A DNA stretch of 64,000 nucleotides from Caulobacteraceae bacterium (GCA_031291645.1 JARLIQ010000043.1:1-64000); one strand, 5' to 3'. Shown: positions 9,081 to 18,402, counted from the first letter of the stretch. Translations and numbers: made by a program. Notes: generated by a model from the letters alone, not told the origin.

Positions 9081-9095
9081 GGCGTCCGGGACGCC
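9081..9095. promoter_or_regulatory. Perfect 15-bp palindrome upstream of the GGT-like gene
   Basis: GGCGTCC-G-GGACGCC lies 29 bp before the GTG start of the GGT-like gene and 118 bp after the AraC regulator. Its position suits an operator or a transcript hairpin; the high GC content means chance is possible. Confidence 0.3.
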
Positions 9096-9124
9096 GGCGC
9101 CGCGCCTCCAGGCGAGGGTGGGGC

Positions 9125-10759
9125 GTGGATTCAACATTCGATTGGGATTGGCTGTCGCCGGGCTCCGCCGCGCTCACGTCCCTGGCGGATGCGGCGCGGT
9201 TCGGGATAAAGCCCGCGGCGAGCGGGCGTCGCGGCGCGGCCGTCACCGGCCATCCGATCGCCACGCGCATCGCCCTGGACATCCTCGAGCGCGGCGGCAA
9301 CGCCTGCGACGCCGCGTTGGCGGCGAGTCTGGCCCAGACGGTGGTCGAGCCGCATCTCACCTCGCTCACCGGCTGCCTGTCGATGATGTACTACGAGGCT
9401 GCGACCGGCGCGGTCTCCTATCTCAACGGCAACGTCAACGCGCCGCTGCGCGCCCTGGACCGTTTCGGCCCCAGCGATCTGGACACCGGCCGGGCGATGG
9501 CCGTCCCCGGCTTCTGGGCGGCGCTCGAGGCGGCGCTCGAGGCCAAGGGGAGCCTGCCCCTGGCGAGCCTGGCCGCGCCGGCCATTCGGCTGGCGCGGGA
9601 GGGCGTTCCCATCTCGCCCTTCCTCTGGGGCGAGATCTTCGCGCGGCACGGCGCCATCGGCCGCACCGCCGCGGGCCGCGAGGTCTATTTCCCCAACGGG
9701 ACGCTGATCGAGCCCCAGGACCGCCTGGTCCAGCATGCGCTCGCCCGGACGTTGGAGCGGCTGGTCGCCGAAGGCGGCGCCTATTTCTATCATGGCGCCT
9801 TCGCCCGTGCGGTCTGCGAGGCCGCCCAGGGCGCCGGCGGCGTGCTCACGCCGGAGGACTTCGCCGCCTACCAGGTCCGCTGGAGCGACCCGATCGAGGG
9901 CAGCTATCGCGGCTACAAGGTGTTCGGGGCGACGCCGCCCGACACCGGCGGGGCGCAGCTCATCGAGATGCTCAACCTGCTCGAATGCCTGGACCTCCAG
10001 CGGCTGGGGCCGCCGACGGAGTCGCTGGACGCCCTTCACGCCATGATCCTGATCTGCGGCGAGGTGGCGAATGGCGCCGGCCGCTATGGCGATCCGCAGG
10101 CCAGCGCCCTCGACCTCGAGGCGCTCCTGTCCAAGGACTACGCAGCACGGCGCTTCGATCTCCTGGGCATGGGCGGACCGCGCCATCCGGCGTTCGCGCG
10201 CCGCCCGGCGCCGCCGGGAAGCTGCCACCTGACGGTGTCGGACGCCGCGGGGAACATAGCCACCGTGCTCCACTCCCACCTGTCGCTGCCGTGGGCCACG
10301 GGCCTCTTCGTCGAAGGCGTCAGCCTGGCGGCGCCGGGCGGCCATTTCCTGAACCGCATGCCGGCGCCCGGTGGGCGGCTGTCGGTCATGATCTGTCCGA
10401 ACATGATCTTCGACGGCGACCGTCCGGTCCTGGCGTCTGGATCACCGACCTTGAATCTTCTGCCGGCGATCCTGCAGTGCAGTTCGTCGATCCTGGACTT
10501 CGGCGCCGACCTCAGCCACGCCGTGCGCCTGCCGCGGTTCGGCGGGCCGGCGGAGTCCGGCCGGGCCGCCGTCACGATCGAGGCGGACTTCGATCCGGCT
10601 CTCCTCGAAGGCCTGGTTCAGCGCGGGGTCGGCATCGAGCTGATGTCGCCCTGGAACCTGCACAACGGCTCGTTCGAGGCGGTTCACATCCATCGAGATG
10701 GCGCAGCGGAGGGCTGCGGCGATCCGCGGCGCACCTCATCGGCCATGGCGCTGGCATAG
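9125..10759 (+). CDS. Gamma-glutamyltransferase-like Ntn hydrolase with altered active site
   Basis: A 544-aa protein with the overall gamma-glutamyltransferase layout: an opening G-x-x-x-A-V-T-x-x-P segment, the ERGGNACDAALAA motif near the N-terminus and a small-subunit half. The family nucleophile motif Thr-Thr-His reads Ser366-Cys367-His368 (GSCHLTV). The arginine that binds the glutamate alpha-carboxylate (FREMAP in the E. coli enzyme) is replaced in NGNVNAP. Either it is an inactive relative or it uses Ser or Cys on a different acyl group. The GTG at 9125 has GAGGG 7-8 nt upstream. No classical signal peptide is seen, unlike periplasmic GGTs. It lies directly before the TonB receptor. 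It could belong to the broader GGT/cephalosporin-acylase superfamily; true glutathione hydrolysis is doubtful. Confidence 0.85.
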   Translation: MDSTFDWDWLSPGSAALTSLADAARFGIKPAASGRRGAAVTGHPIATRIALDILERGGNACDAALAASLAQTVVEPHLTSLTGCLSMMYYEAATGAVSYLNGNVNAPLRALDRFGPSDLDTGRAMAVPGFWAALEAALEAKGSLPLASLAAPAIRLAREGVPISPFLWGEIFARHGAIGRTAAGREVYFPNGTLIEPQDRLVQHALARTLERLVAEGGAYFYHGAFARAVCEAAQGAGGVLTPEDFAAYQVRWSDPIEGSYRGYKVFGATPPDTGGAQLIEMLNLLECLDLQRLGPPTESLDALHAMILICGEVANGAGRYGDPQASALDLEALLSKDYAARRFDLLGMGGPRHPAFARRPAPPGSCHLTVSDAAGNIATVLHSHLSLPWATGLFVEGVSLAAPGGHFLNRMPAPGGRLSVMICPNMIFDGDRPVLASGSPTLNLLPAILQCSSSILDFGADLSHAVRLPRFGGPAESGRAAVTIEADFDPALLEGLVQRGVGIELMSPWNLHNGSFEAVHIHRDGAAEGCGDPRRTSSAMALA

Positions 10760-10806
10760 GTCAAAAGTAGGGGCAGACCAGTTTTCCAACAAAAAGGGGG
10801 ATTATC

Positions 10807-13053
10807 ATGCGCAACAATAAAGTATTCCTGAGATGTTTCGGTGCGTCGCTCCTGGGCGGCGTCTCCGCCGTCAGCCTTGGCTGGGGTAGCGCGTCCGCCG
10901 CGGACCAGGCCGCCGACAACCGGGGCGGGGCCACCGTGCCCGAGATCGTCGTCACGGCCCGCAAACGGTCGGAAGACCTGCAGAAGGTGCCGATTTCGAT
11001 CACGGCCTTCAATGCCGACGAGATCGAAAAGCGCGGCTTCAAGACCATGGACGACATCGCGCAAAGCGTGCCGAACTTCCAGTTCAGCCGCCTGACCACC
11101 CTCAGCAACGAACTGTCCATCCGGGGGATCAACTCAGGCGACAGCGAGCCTGGCTTCGAGACCGGCATCGCGGTGATCCTGGACGACGTCTACATCGGCC
11201 GCGCGGTCGGCTTCGACACCACCCTGGTCGACATCAACAGCATCGAGGTCCTGCGCGGGCCCCAGGGGACGCTGCAGGGGCGCAACGTGATCGGCGGGTC
11301 GATCAACGTGACCACCGCGCCCCCCAGTTTCACCTTCTCGGGCCTGGGCGAGGCGGAATACGGCAACTACAACCTCAGGGACATTCGCGCGTCGGTCAAC
11401 GGGCCGATCGTCGACGATCTCGTCGCGGCCAAGCTGTCGGTGGCCTATCGCGGCCACGACGGCTTCGGCGAAAACGTCGACCTGCACAAGCCTCTGGACA
11501 CCGAGGACACCCTGGCCGCCCGCGCCCAGATCCTGGCGCAGCCGTCCTCCAATCTGCGTATCCTGTTCACCGCCGACATCGACCACGAAAACAACCACGA
11601 CATGCACAACGGCTTCGGGCCGCCGTCGGACACCACCCTTCCGGCCGCCACCGTGAGCCGCAAGGTCGGCGGCGACATCTGGAACAGCGGACACAACGTC
11701 GTCTACGGGGCCGCGCTGAATATCTATTACGACCTGGGGAAGGACCTGTCCCTGACCTCGGTCAGCAGCTATCGCGGCTATGACGCGACCGATCTTCAGG
11801 AAGGCGATGGCGCCAAGAATTTCGGAGCGGCCGGAGCGGGCGCCTTCCTGGCCACGGCCTTCAACAAACAGGACCAGCACCAGTTCAGCGAGGAATTGCG
11901 GATCGCCTCGGCGGCCGGCAAGACCAGCCCGCTTTCGTGGCTGGCCGGCGTCTATTACTATGAAGACACGCTGCACAACTACGCGAACTTCCTGGAAGGC
12001 ATCAACACCGGCTCGGTCATCGCCGGCTCGAGTGGCATTTCAAACGCCACGACCCGAACCGACAGCGCCGCCGGCTTCGCTTCCGCGACCTACAGTTTCG
12101 ACAGCCGCTACAGCGTCACGGGCGGCGTGCGTTACACCTACGATCATCGCGACGTGACCGTGGCGGAGGTGGACGGCTTCGACGGCGTCGACCCGATCTA
12201 TGGGACCTATACTTACGAGCCGACCCTGGCTAATCCCGCGCCGACGCATTTCGCGGATTCGATCTACTATCCGGTGAGGACGAACAGCCACATCGACCGG
12301 GTCTGGACGGGCGACCTGACCTTCAACCAGAACTGGACCGGGGACGTCTCGACCTACGTCAAATACGCCCGCGGCTTCAAGGGCAGCGGCTTCAACACCG
12401 GCTACAACAACGGCGCGTCGGGCGACCTGGTGAAGCCGGAATTCGTCGACTCCTACGAAGTCGGCTGGCGCAGCGACCTGATGGATCATCGCCTGCGCCT
12501 CAACGCCACGGGATACTACGTCTCCCACACCAACCAGCAGGTCCAGGTGTTCGACGCGTCCACCTTCACCTATGTGACGTCCAATGAACCGTCGACCCGG
12601 TCGTACGGCGTCGAGATCGACGCGAAATGGGCCGTGTCCAGGGAATTGTCGGTCGGCCTGGCGCTGGGCACGATTAACTCCCGGGTCACCAAGGGCCCGG
12701 ACAAGGGTCTGGTGGTGCCGTATTCGTCGCCGGAAACCGTCACCGTCACGGCCGACTACGTCAGGCCGGTGTCCGGCGGGGTGGATTTCTACTGCTTCCC
12801 GGAAGTCTCCTGGCGGGACGGCTACTACACGGACCCGACCGACGCCCGGATCGGCTATCAGACAGCCTATTGGTGGGTCTCGGCGCGTCTGGGCTTCCGC
12901 TCGCCCGACAAGCGGTGGTCGATCGGTCTCTTCGGCCACAACCTGACGAACTCCACAGTGATCGCGTCGGCCTCCAACGTGCCGGGATATTTCTCGGTCG
13001 CCTTCCTGGAGCAGCCGCGGACTTTCGGCATCGATGCGCGTCACAGCTTCTAG
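10807..13053 (+). CDS. TonB-dependent outer-membrane receptor
   Basis: A 748-aa receptor. A signal peptide (about residues 1-31, ending ASA) is followed by the TonB-box-like EIVVTARKRSEDLQKVPISI, a plug domain (LRGPQGTLQGRN near residues 150-160) and a C-terminal beta-barrel ending in an aromatic residue (RHSF). It would import a substrate across the outer membrane using TonB energy. An A-rich/GGGGG ribosome site precedes the ATG. No siderophore gene lies nearby; the neighbours (GGT-like, PLP lyase, esterase, MFS, sarcosine oxidase type) suggest an organic nitrogen-containing substrate instead. Its end touches the next gene, so it is co-transcribed. Confidence 0.93.
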   Translation: MRNNKVFLRCFGASLLGGVSAVSLGWGSASAADQAADNRGGATVPEIVVTARKRSEDLQKVPISITAFNADEIEKRGFKTMDDIAQSVPNFQFSRLTTLSNELSIRGINSGDSEPGFETGIAVILDDVYIGRAVGFDTTLVDINSIEVLRGPQGTLQGRNVIGGSINVTTAPPSFTFSGLGEAEYGNYNLRDIRASVNGPIVDDLVAAKLSVAYRGHDGFGENVDLHKPLDTEDTLAARAQILAQPSSNLRILFTADIDHENNHDMHNGFGPPSDTTLPAATVSRKVGGDIWNSGHNVVYGAALNIYYDLGKDLSLTSVSSYRGYDATDLQEGDGAKNFGAAGAGAFLATAFNKQDQHQFSEELRIASAAGKTSPLSWLAGVYYYEDTLHNYANFLEGINTGSVIAGSSGISNATTRTDSAAGFASATYSFDSRYSVTGGVRYTYDHRDVTVAEVDGFDGVDPIYGTYTYEPTLANPAPTHFADSIYYPVRTNSHIDRVWTGDLTFNQNWTGDVSTYVKYARGFKGSGFNTGYNNGASGDLVKPEFVDSYEVGWRSDLMDHRLRLNATGYYVSHTNQQVQVFDASTFTYVTSNEPSTRSYGVEIDAKWAVSRELSVGLALGTINSRVTKGPDKGLVVPYSSPETVTVTADYVRPVSGGVDFYCFPEVSWRDGYYTDPTDARIGYQTAYWWVSARLGFRSPDKRWSIGLFGHNLTNSTVIASASNVPGYFSVAFLEQPRTFGIDARHSF

Positions 13054-13057
13054 AGGG

Positions 13058-14320
13058 ATGAACAGGTCCGCGCCCGCCAGCGCCGCATCCAGACCCGGGC
13101 GTTTCCCCGGCCTGCCCGAAGACGGTTCGAGCGAGGCCGTGGTCGGGCAGGCGGTGGCGGCGCTGGCGGCCGAGGACGAGGCCGTCCTGGCCAGCGTCAG
13201 GTTCGGCCGGCGGTTCTATCCCGGCGCCGACGTGGCGCGGGTGGCGGCGCAGGCGTACGGCGCCTTCGCCCAGGCTGGCCGGGCCTCGCTCTATCCAGGC
13301 CTGCCGTCGCCGCAGAGCGTGGCGACGATGACCCGCGACTTGATTTCGGCCTCCCTGGCGCTGTTCGGCGCCCCGGCGGACGGGATCGCCATCCCGACGT
13401 CGGGCGGGACCGAAAGCGCGATCCTGGTCGCCCGCGCCGCCCTGCGGCGAACGCGTAGCCGCCGTTCCGGAGCGAGCGACGGACCGGCCGAGGTGATCGC
13501 GCCCTGGTCGGCGCACCCCTGCATCGACAAGGCGGCGGAACTGCTTGGCTTCAAGCTGATCCGCACGCCTTTGGGGGCCGATCTCACGGCGGACCTGGCC
13601 GCCATGGCGGCCGCCATCACGCCCCGCACCGCGATGCTCTACGCCTCGTTCCCGTCCTATCCGTTCGGCTTGCCCGACGACGTCGCCGCGCTCAGCGACC
13701 TCGCCGTCGAGCACGACCTCTGGCTCCATGTCGACGCCAGCATGGGCGGGTATCTGGCGCCCTTCCTGCGGCTCAACGGCGAGGCCGTGCCCGACTTCGA
13801 CTTCGCCCTGCCGGGCGTGTCGTCGATCGCGGCCGATCTCCACAAGCACGGCTATGGCGCCAAGGGCGTGGCCATGTTGCTGGTGCGCTCGCCTGCCTGC
13901 GCGCCGGACCTGGATTTCACCTTCGCCGACTTTCCCCTGCCGCCCATGAAGACCTCGACCCTTGCCGGCACGGCGGCCGGGGCGCCGCTCGCGGCGGCCT
14001 GGGCGGTGTTCCAGTATCTGGGCGTCAAGGGCTACTGCGCCCTGGCCGCGCGCCTGTCGGCCAGCCGCCGCGCCTTCGTGGAGGCGATCGGTTCGGTCCC
14101 GGGCTTTTGCGTGCTGGGCGAGCCCCTGTTCAGCATCGTTTCGTTTGCGACCGAGCGGGGCGAGGCCCATGACCTTGTCGACGCCCTGATCGCCAGGGAC
14201 TGGTTCGTGCTGCCGACGCACGGCCCGGCCGGCGTCCAGATGAATCTCAGCCTCACCGATGGAGACCTCGCGCCACGTCTGGCCGAAGACCTGCGCGCCT
14301 GGGCGGAGCGCCTGTCATGA
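13058..14320 (+). CDS. PLP-dependent enzyme of the sphingosine-1-phosphate lyase / group II decarboxylase family
   Basis: A 420-aa fold-type I PLP enzyme. The Schiff-base lysine is K263 in SSIAADLHKHGYGAKG, preceded by HVDASMGGYL. The segment SAHPCIDKAAELLG matches the conserved AH-x-x-F/I-DKAA stretch typical of sphingosine-1-phosphate lyases and their bacterial relatives rather than glutamate decarboxylase. It probably cleaves an amino-alcohol phosphate or decarboxylates an amino acid; the sequence does not decide which. No membrane anchor is present, unlike eukaryotic S1P lyase. The ATG at 13058 sits 5 nt after the TonB receptor stop, with AGAGG immediately upstream. The stop overlaps the next start (ATGA), showing tight coupling. 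Confidence 0.85.
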   Translation: MNRSAPASAASRPGRFPGLPEDGSSEAVVGQAVAALAAEDEAVLASVRFGRRFYPGADVARVAAQAYGAFAQAGRASLYPGLPSPQSVATMTRDLISASLALFGAPADGIAIPTSGGTESAILVARAALRRTRSRRSGASDGPAEVIAPWSAHPCIDKAAELLGFKLIRTPLGADLTADLAAMAAAITPRTAMLYASFPSYPFGLPDDVAALSDLAVEHDLWLHVDASMGGYLAPFLRLNGEAVPDFDFALPGVSSIAADLHKHGYGAKGVAMLLVRSPACAPDLDFTFADFPLPPMKTSTLAGTAAGAPLAAAWAVFQYLGVKGYCALAARLSASRRAFVEAIGSVPGFCVLGEPLFSIVSFATERGEAHDLVDALIARDWFVLPTHGPAGVQMNLSLTDGDLAPRLAEDLRAWAERLS

Positions 14321-14706
14321 GCCAATCCGACCTGGCCGCGATCGCGGACCTGGCCCGCCGCTACTATCTCGGCATGGTGGAGGGCGACGAAGCCCTCCTG
14401 CGCGGCGCCTTCACGCCGCAAGCCCGCTTCCAGGGGATGCGCGACGGCCAGGAGGTCCAACGCGGCCTGGACGAGTTCGTGGCCATGACCAAGGCCAGCG
14501 CCGTCCCCGCCGATCCTGGCGGCCTGGACTACGAGGTGGTGGCGATCGACCTTTCCGGACCCGTCGCGGTCCTGAAACTGAGCGATCTCTATCTCGGGCG
14601 CCGCTACACGGACTACCTGACCTTGATCAGGGGGGCCGACGGCTGGCGCATCGCCAACAAGGCCTTCCATGCGATGGAGACCGGCCATGGGCGGCTCGAG
14701 GACTGA
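14317..14706 (+). CDS. NTF2-like (SnoaL/lumazine-binding type) small protein
   Basis: A 129-aa single-domain protein of the NTF2-like superfamily. It has an N-terminal helix with YYLGMVEGDEALLRGAF, a middle beta-sheet, and the closing strands YTDYLTLIRGADGWRIANKAFH typical of the cone-shaped fold. Such proteins act as small isomerases, hydrolases or binding proteins and are common accessory genes in catabolic clusters. It starts inside the stop of the PLP enzyme gene (ATGA) and overlaps the esterase start. No catalytic residues can be assigned with confidence. Confidence 0.8.
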   Translation: MSQSDLAAIADLARRYYLGMVEGDEALLRGAFTPQARFQGMRDGQEVQRGLDEFVAMTKASAVPADPGGLDYEVVAIDLSGPVAVLKLSDLYLGRRYTDYLTLIRGADGWRIANKAFHAMETGHGRLED

Positions 14707-15760
14707 TCGCGCGGCCTTGGGCGTCCGGCGCCGTCTGCAGTTGGCCTGCGCATTCGCGGCGATCGCCGGCCTTTGCGGAGCCGCGCCCTCGGCGCCGGCC
14801 GCGCCCTCGCCGGTGGCCATGGCGGCGCCGGCGACGGTGCCGGGGACCGAACGGTTCGATCTGACGGGCTCCAACGGCCAGACCTACCGCATTTCCGTGG
14901 GCCTGCCTCAGGGCTATGAGCGCATGGCCGACGCGCGCTTTGCGACCGTCTATGTGCTCGACGCCAACGGCTCGTTCGCCATGGCCACCGAACTGGCGCG
15001 GATCCTGGCTGCGGGCGGCGAGATTCCGCCGGTGGTGGTCGTGGGCATAGGTTATCCGGTCGACTTCCTCAGCGAGACGGTGCTCCAGCGGCTGCGCGAT
15101 TTCACCCCGACCCCGGACCCGGTCCACGAACGGCTGGTCGAGGCGCTGACCGGAACCGGCACGCCAGTGGTGTCCGGCCAGGCGGCGGCCTTCCGCCGCT
15201 TCATCGCCGATCAATTGATCCCCGCGGTGGAGGCGCGCTATCGGGCTTCGCCGCATCAAAGGCTGCTGGCCGGCCATTCGCTGGGCGCCTTGTTCGGCCT
15301 TGCCGTCCTGGCCGACCAGCCGGACCTGTTCGACGCCTATGTGCTGTCCAGCCCGCCGGTGCTGTGGGACCGCGAATACGTCCTGCGGCGCATGGCCCAG
15401 GCGCTCTATCCCAAGCCCCGCGCGGACTGCGGGCCGGTCCGCCTGTTCCTGGCCATGGGGCGGGAGGAGACGACCCTGTCCAAGGTCATCGGCCTGCCGC
15501 CCGACCTGACCCCGGCGGAGCGGGACTTTCTCAAGGCGGTCGGCGATCCGAGCCCGGTCGCGCAGTTCGACAGTCTGCTGGGCGTCCTGCAGCGCCAGCC
15601 GAAGGCCGACCTGACGCTGCGCAGCGAGATATTCCCCGGCGAGACGCACGGCTCGGTCGAGCCGCGCGCGTGGGTCGAGGGGCTGCGCTGGGCCCTGGGG
15701 CCCGGCCTTGAGGATCGATGCGCCGGCAAGAGCGGAAGCGGCTCCCATGACGCCCGCTGA
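14687..15760 (+). CDS. Exported esterase, alpha/beta hydrolase (esterase D / IroE-like)
   Basis: A 357-aa hydrolase of the putative-esterase family. An N-terminal export signal (RRRLQLACAFAAIAGLCGA, then AP-rich) indicates a periplasmic protein. The nucleophile Ser198 lies in AGHSLGA and the likely catalytic histidine is His321 in GETHGS. The family includes esterases that open siderophore lactones and general acyl esterases. I chose the ATG at 14687 because GGAG lies 8 nt upstream and the signal peptide follows; an ATG at 14669 is possible. It overlaps the previous gene by 20 bp and the next by 14 bp. With the TonB receptor it could cleave an ester of an imported conjugate in the periplasm. 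Confidence 0.85.
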   Translation: MGGSRTDRAALGVRRRLQLACAFAAIAGLCGAAPSAPAAPSPVAMAAPATVPGTERFDLTGSNGQTYRISVGLPQGYERMADARFATVYVLDANGSFAMATELARILAAGGEIPPVVVVGIGYPVDFLSETVLQRLRDFTPTPDPVHERLVEALTGTGTPVVSGQAAAFRRFIADQLIPAVEARYRASPHQRLLAGHSLGALFGLAVLADQPDLFDAYVLSSPPVLWDREYVLRRMAQALYPKPRADCGPVRLFLAMGREETTLSKVIGLPPDLTPAERDFLKAVGDPSPVAQFDSLLGVLQRQPKADLTLRSEIFPGETHGSVEPRAWVEGLRWALGPGLEDRCAGKSGSGSHDAR

Positions 15761-17069
15761 AACGGCGCCCGGCGCGGGCCCTGCGCGAGCGCGCTGGGCC
15801 GTGCCTTACGCCCGCTACGCCGTCGGTCTGCTGTTCCTGGCCTACCTGGTCAACTACATGGACCGCATCGCCATCAGCGTCCTGACCCAGCCGATCAAGC
15901 TCAGCCTGGGGCTCTCGGACACCCAGGTCGGCCTGCTGACCGGGCCAGCGTTCGCCTTGACCTACGCCAGCTGCGGCCTGTTCCTCGGCCAGTGGGCCGA
16001 TCGCGGCAACCGGAGCCACGTGCTGACCGTGGCGGTGGCGATCTGGAGCGGAGCGACGGCCCTGTGCGGCATGGCCGCCGGCTTCTTCCAGCTCTTCGCC
16101 TGCCGGATTCTCGTGGGCTTCGGCGAGGCCGGGGGAACGCCCACCTGCATATCCCTGGTGGCCGACTATTTCCCGAAGGAGCGTCGCTCGTCCGCCTACA
16201 GCGCCCTGCTGGCCGGGGCGCCCGCCGGGATCTTCCTGGGCTCCATGCTGGCCGGCCTGGTCGGCCAGAGCTTCGGCTGGCGCTGGGCTTTCGCGATCAT
16301 CGGCCTGCCGGGCTTCGTCCTGGCGGGCCTGGTGTATTTCACCCTGCGCGATCCTCGCGCGGCCGCCCCGCGGCCCGCCTCGCCGCAGCGGCCGGACCTG
16401 CGGGCGCTCGCGGGCGGCCTGATCGGCTCGGTCAGCCTCATCCTGCGCATTCCGACCGCCCGGCAGCTGCTTTTGAGCACCGCCACCGGCGCCTTGACGT
16501 CCCAGGGGCTGTTCGCCTGGATGCCGGCCTTCTTCATGCGCTATCACCACATGAACCTGAACCAGACCGGGCGCTGGTTCGGCATCGGCACGGGCGGCGG
16601 CATGCTGGTGGGCATCGTCATCGGCGGCCTGTTCGGCGATCTTCTCACCCGTCGCCACGTGCGCTGGATGGTGCTGTTTCCGCTGATCCTGTCGGTCGTC
16701 ACCCTGCCTTTGCTGGTCGTCACCCTGACCACGGCGGACACGGTCGTCTCGCTGAGCGCCTACACCGCCTTCAACCTCATCGGGGCGCTGCCTCTGGGCA
16801 TGTCGCTGAACGCCTTCCAGTCCTGTCTGCCCGCGCGGGTCCGCGCCATGGGCGGCGCCCTGCTGATGTTCGCCACCAGCGTGCTGGGCATCGGGACGGC
16901 GTCGATGATCATCGGCATGGTGAGCGACCGCGTCCACGCCAGCACCGGCCGGGACGGGCTCGCGGCGGCCCTGCTGATCAGCGTCGCGACCGGGCTGTGG
17001 TCCATGGTCCACGCCGCGCTGGCGCTGCGCACCATCGAGGACGACGTGCGCAAAGCCGAAGACGCGTGA
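15747..17069 (+). CDS. MFS transporter, spinster-like family
   Basis: A 440-aa major facilitator with 12 predicted membrane segments. Family marks are NYMDRIAISVLTQPI in helix 1, the loop motif GQWADRGNRSHVL between helices 2 and 3, and GFGEAGGTPTC in helix 4. This spinster-like group moves organic anions and lipids and is frequent in proteobacterial catabolic clusters. The ATG at 15747 has GGAAG upstream and overlaps the esterase gene. Between an outer-membrane receptor with periplasmic esterase and the cytosolic oxidase genes, it is the natural inner-membrane step of this pathway. A second paralogue lies at 25459. Confidence 0.9.
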   Translation: MTPAETAPGAGPARARWAVPYARYAVGLLFLAYLVNYMDRIAISVLTQPIKLSLGLSDTQVGLLTGPAFALTYASCGLFLGQWADRGNRSHVLTVAVAIWSGATALCGMAAGFFQLFACRILVGFGEAGGTPTCISLVADYFPKERRSSAYSALLAGAPAGIFLGSMLAGLVGQSFGWRWAFAIIGLPGFVLAGLVYFTLRDPRAAAPRPASPQRPDLRALAGGLIGSVSLILRIPTARQLLLSTATGALTSQGLFAWMPAFFMRYHHMNLNQTGRWFGIGTGGGMLVGIVIGGLFGDLLTRRHVRWMVLFPLILSVVTLPLLVVTLTTADTVVSLSAYTAFNLIGALPLGMSLNAFQSCLPARVRAMGGALLMFATSVLGIGTASMIIGMVSDRVHASTGRDGLAAALLISVATGLWSMVHAALALRTIEDDVRKAEDA

Positions 17070-17131
17070 AGCGAACCTCGCCAAGATACGCGCGCTGGCG
17101 CTTTCCACCTGTCAGCCCCTTGGAGCCGGAC

Positions 17132-18385
17132 ATGGAGAGATACTCCGCCTGGCGCCTCTTCCGGGAGGCGCTCAATGGCCACCGCGGTTGGACGCCGGCG
17201 TGGCGCTCGCCGAGCCCAAAGAGGCGCTATGACGCGGTGATCATCGGCGGCGGGGGGCATGGCCTGGCCACCGCATACTATCTGGCCAAGAACCACGGGA
17301 TGACGAATGTCGCGGTGGTCGAGCGCGGCTGGCTGGGCGGCGGCAACACCGGCCGCAACACGACGATCGTCCGCTCGAACTACTACCACCGCGAAAGCGC
17401 GCGGCTCTACGACTTCTCGGTAAGGCTCTACGAGAGCCTTTCTCGCGAGCTGAACTACAACGTCATGTTCAGCCAGCGTGGCGTGATCACCCTGGCGCAC
17501 AGCCGCCACGACCTCGAGGTCGTCGCCCGCTGGGCCGGCGCCGCGCAGCTCCACGGCGTCGACGCCGAGATGGTCTCGGTGGACGAGATCAAGCGCCGGA
17601 TACCGCTGCTCGACACCTCCCCGTCGGCGCGCTTTCCGGTCTGGGGCGGGCTCATGCAACGCCGTGGCGGGACGGCGCGGCACGACGCCGTGGCCTGGGG
17701 CTACGCCCGCGCGGCGAGCCGGCTCGGCGTCGACATCATCCAGAATTGCGAGGTGACCGGCTTCAGCAGGAACGAGCGAGGGCGCGTGGTGGGCGTCGAG
17801 ACAAGCCTCGGGCCGATCGCGGCCGGGGTCGTGGGGCTGGCGGTCGCCGGCCACTCCACCGTCCTGGCCGACCTGGCGGGCTTTCGTCTGCCCGTGACCA
17901 GCTACGCCCTGCAGGCGTTCGTCTCGGAGCCGCTGAAGCCGGTCATGGACACCGTGATGCTGTCCCTGGCCACCGGCGCCTACATCAGCCAGTCGGACAA
18001 GGGCGGGCTCGTCATCGGCGGCGGGCTGGACCTCTATCCTTCCTACGCCCAGCGCGGGAACCTGCCCACGGCCCAGCGGGTGATCGGCGCGCTCGCCGAC
18101 CAGATGCCGGCATTGGGGCGCGTGCGGCTGCTGCGCCAGTGGGCCGGGATCGTCGACGTCGTCCCCGATTCGAGCCCCATCCTGGGCGAGACGCCGGTCG
18201 AGGGCCTTTTCATCAACTGCGGCTGGGGCACGGGCGGGTTCAAGGCGATCCCCGCGGGCGGCACGCTCCTGGCCCACCACCTGGCGACGGGCGAGCCCCA
18301 CCCCCTCGCCGAGCCCTTCGGCCTGAGGCGGTTCGCGACCGGCGCCCTCATCGACGAGGCCGCGGCCTCCGGCATCGCCCACTGA
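17132..18385 (+). CDS. soxB: Heterotetrameric sarcosine oxidase beta subunit (or N-methylglutamate dehydrogenase homologue)
   Basis: A 417-aa flavoprotein oxidase subunit. A Rossmann FAD motif VIIGGGGHGLATAYYLA lies near residues 30-46. The conserved RHDAVAWGYAR contains His184, at the place of the histidine that binds FMN covalently in sarcosine oxidase beta. The C-terminal GWGTGGFKAIPA segment is typical. It oxidises the N-methyl amine, and the methyl carbon passes to folate in the alpha subunit. GGAG precedes the ATG. It begins the B-D-A-G run. The same order and homology occur in N-methylglutamate dehydrogenase (mgdABCD), so the substrate could be sarcosine or another N-methyl amino acid. 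Confidence 0.9.
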   Translation: MERYSAWRLFREALNGHRGWTPAWRSPSPKRRYDAVIIGGGGHGLATAYYLAKNHGMTNVAVVERGWLGGGNTGRNTTIVRSNYYHRESARLYDFSVRLYESLSRELNYNVMFSQRGVITLAHSRHDLEVVARWAGAAQLHGVDAEMVSVDEIKRRIPLLDTSPSARFPVWGGLMQRRGGTARHDAVAWGYARAASRLGVDIIQNCEVTGFSRNERGRVVGVETSLGPIAAGVVGLAVAGHSTVLADLAGFRLPVTSYALQAFVSEPLKPVMDTVMLSLATGAYISQSDKGGLVIGGGLDLYPSYAQRGNLPTAQRVIGALADQMPALGRVRLLRQWAGIVDVVPDSSPILGETPVEGLFINCGWGTGGFKAIPAGGTLLAHHLATGEPHPLAEPFGLRRFATGALIDEAAASGIAH

Positions 18386-18402
18386 ACGGGGACGGGAGAA
18401 CA

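Noticed and set aside
15992..17131. Upstream 380-codon extension of the soxB reading frame
   Set aside because: It lies inside the MFS gene in a different frame and is arginine-rich; the soxB homology and ribosome site begin at 17132.
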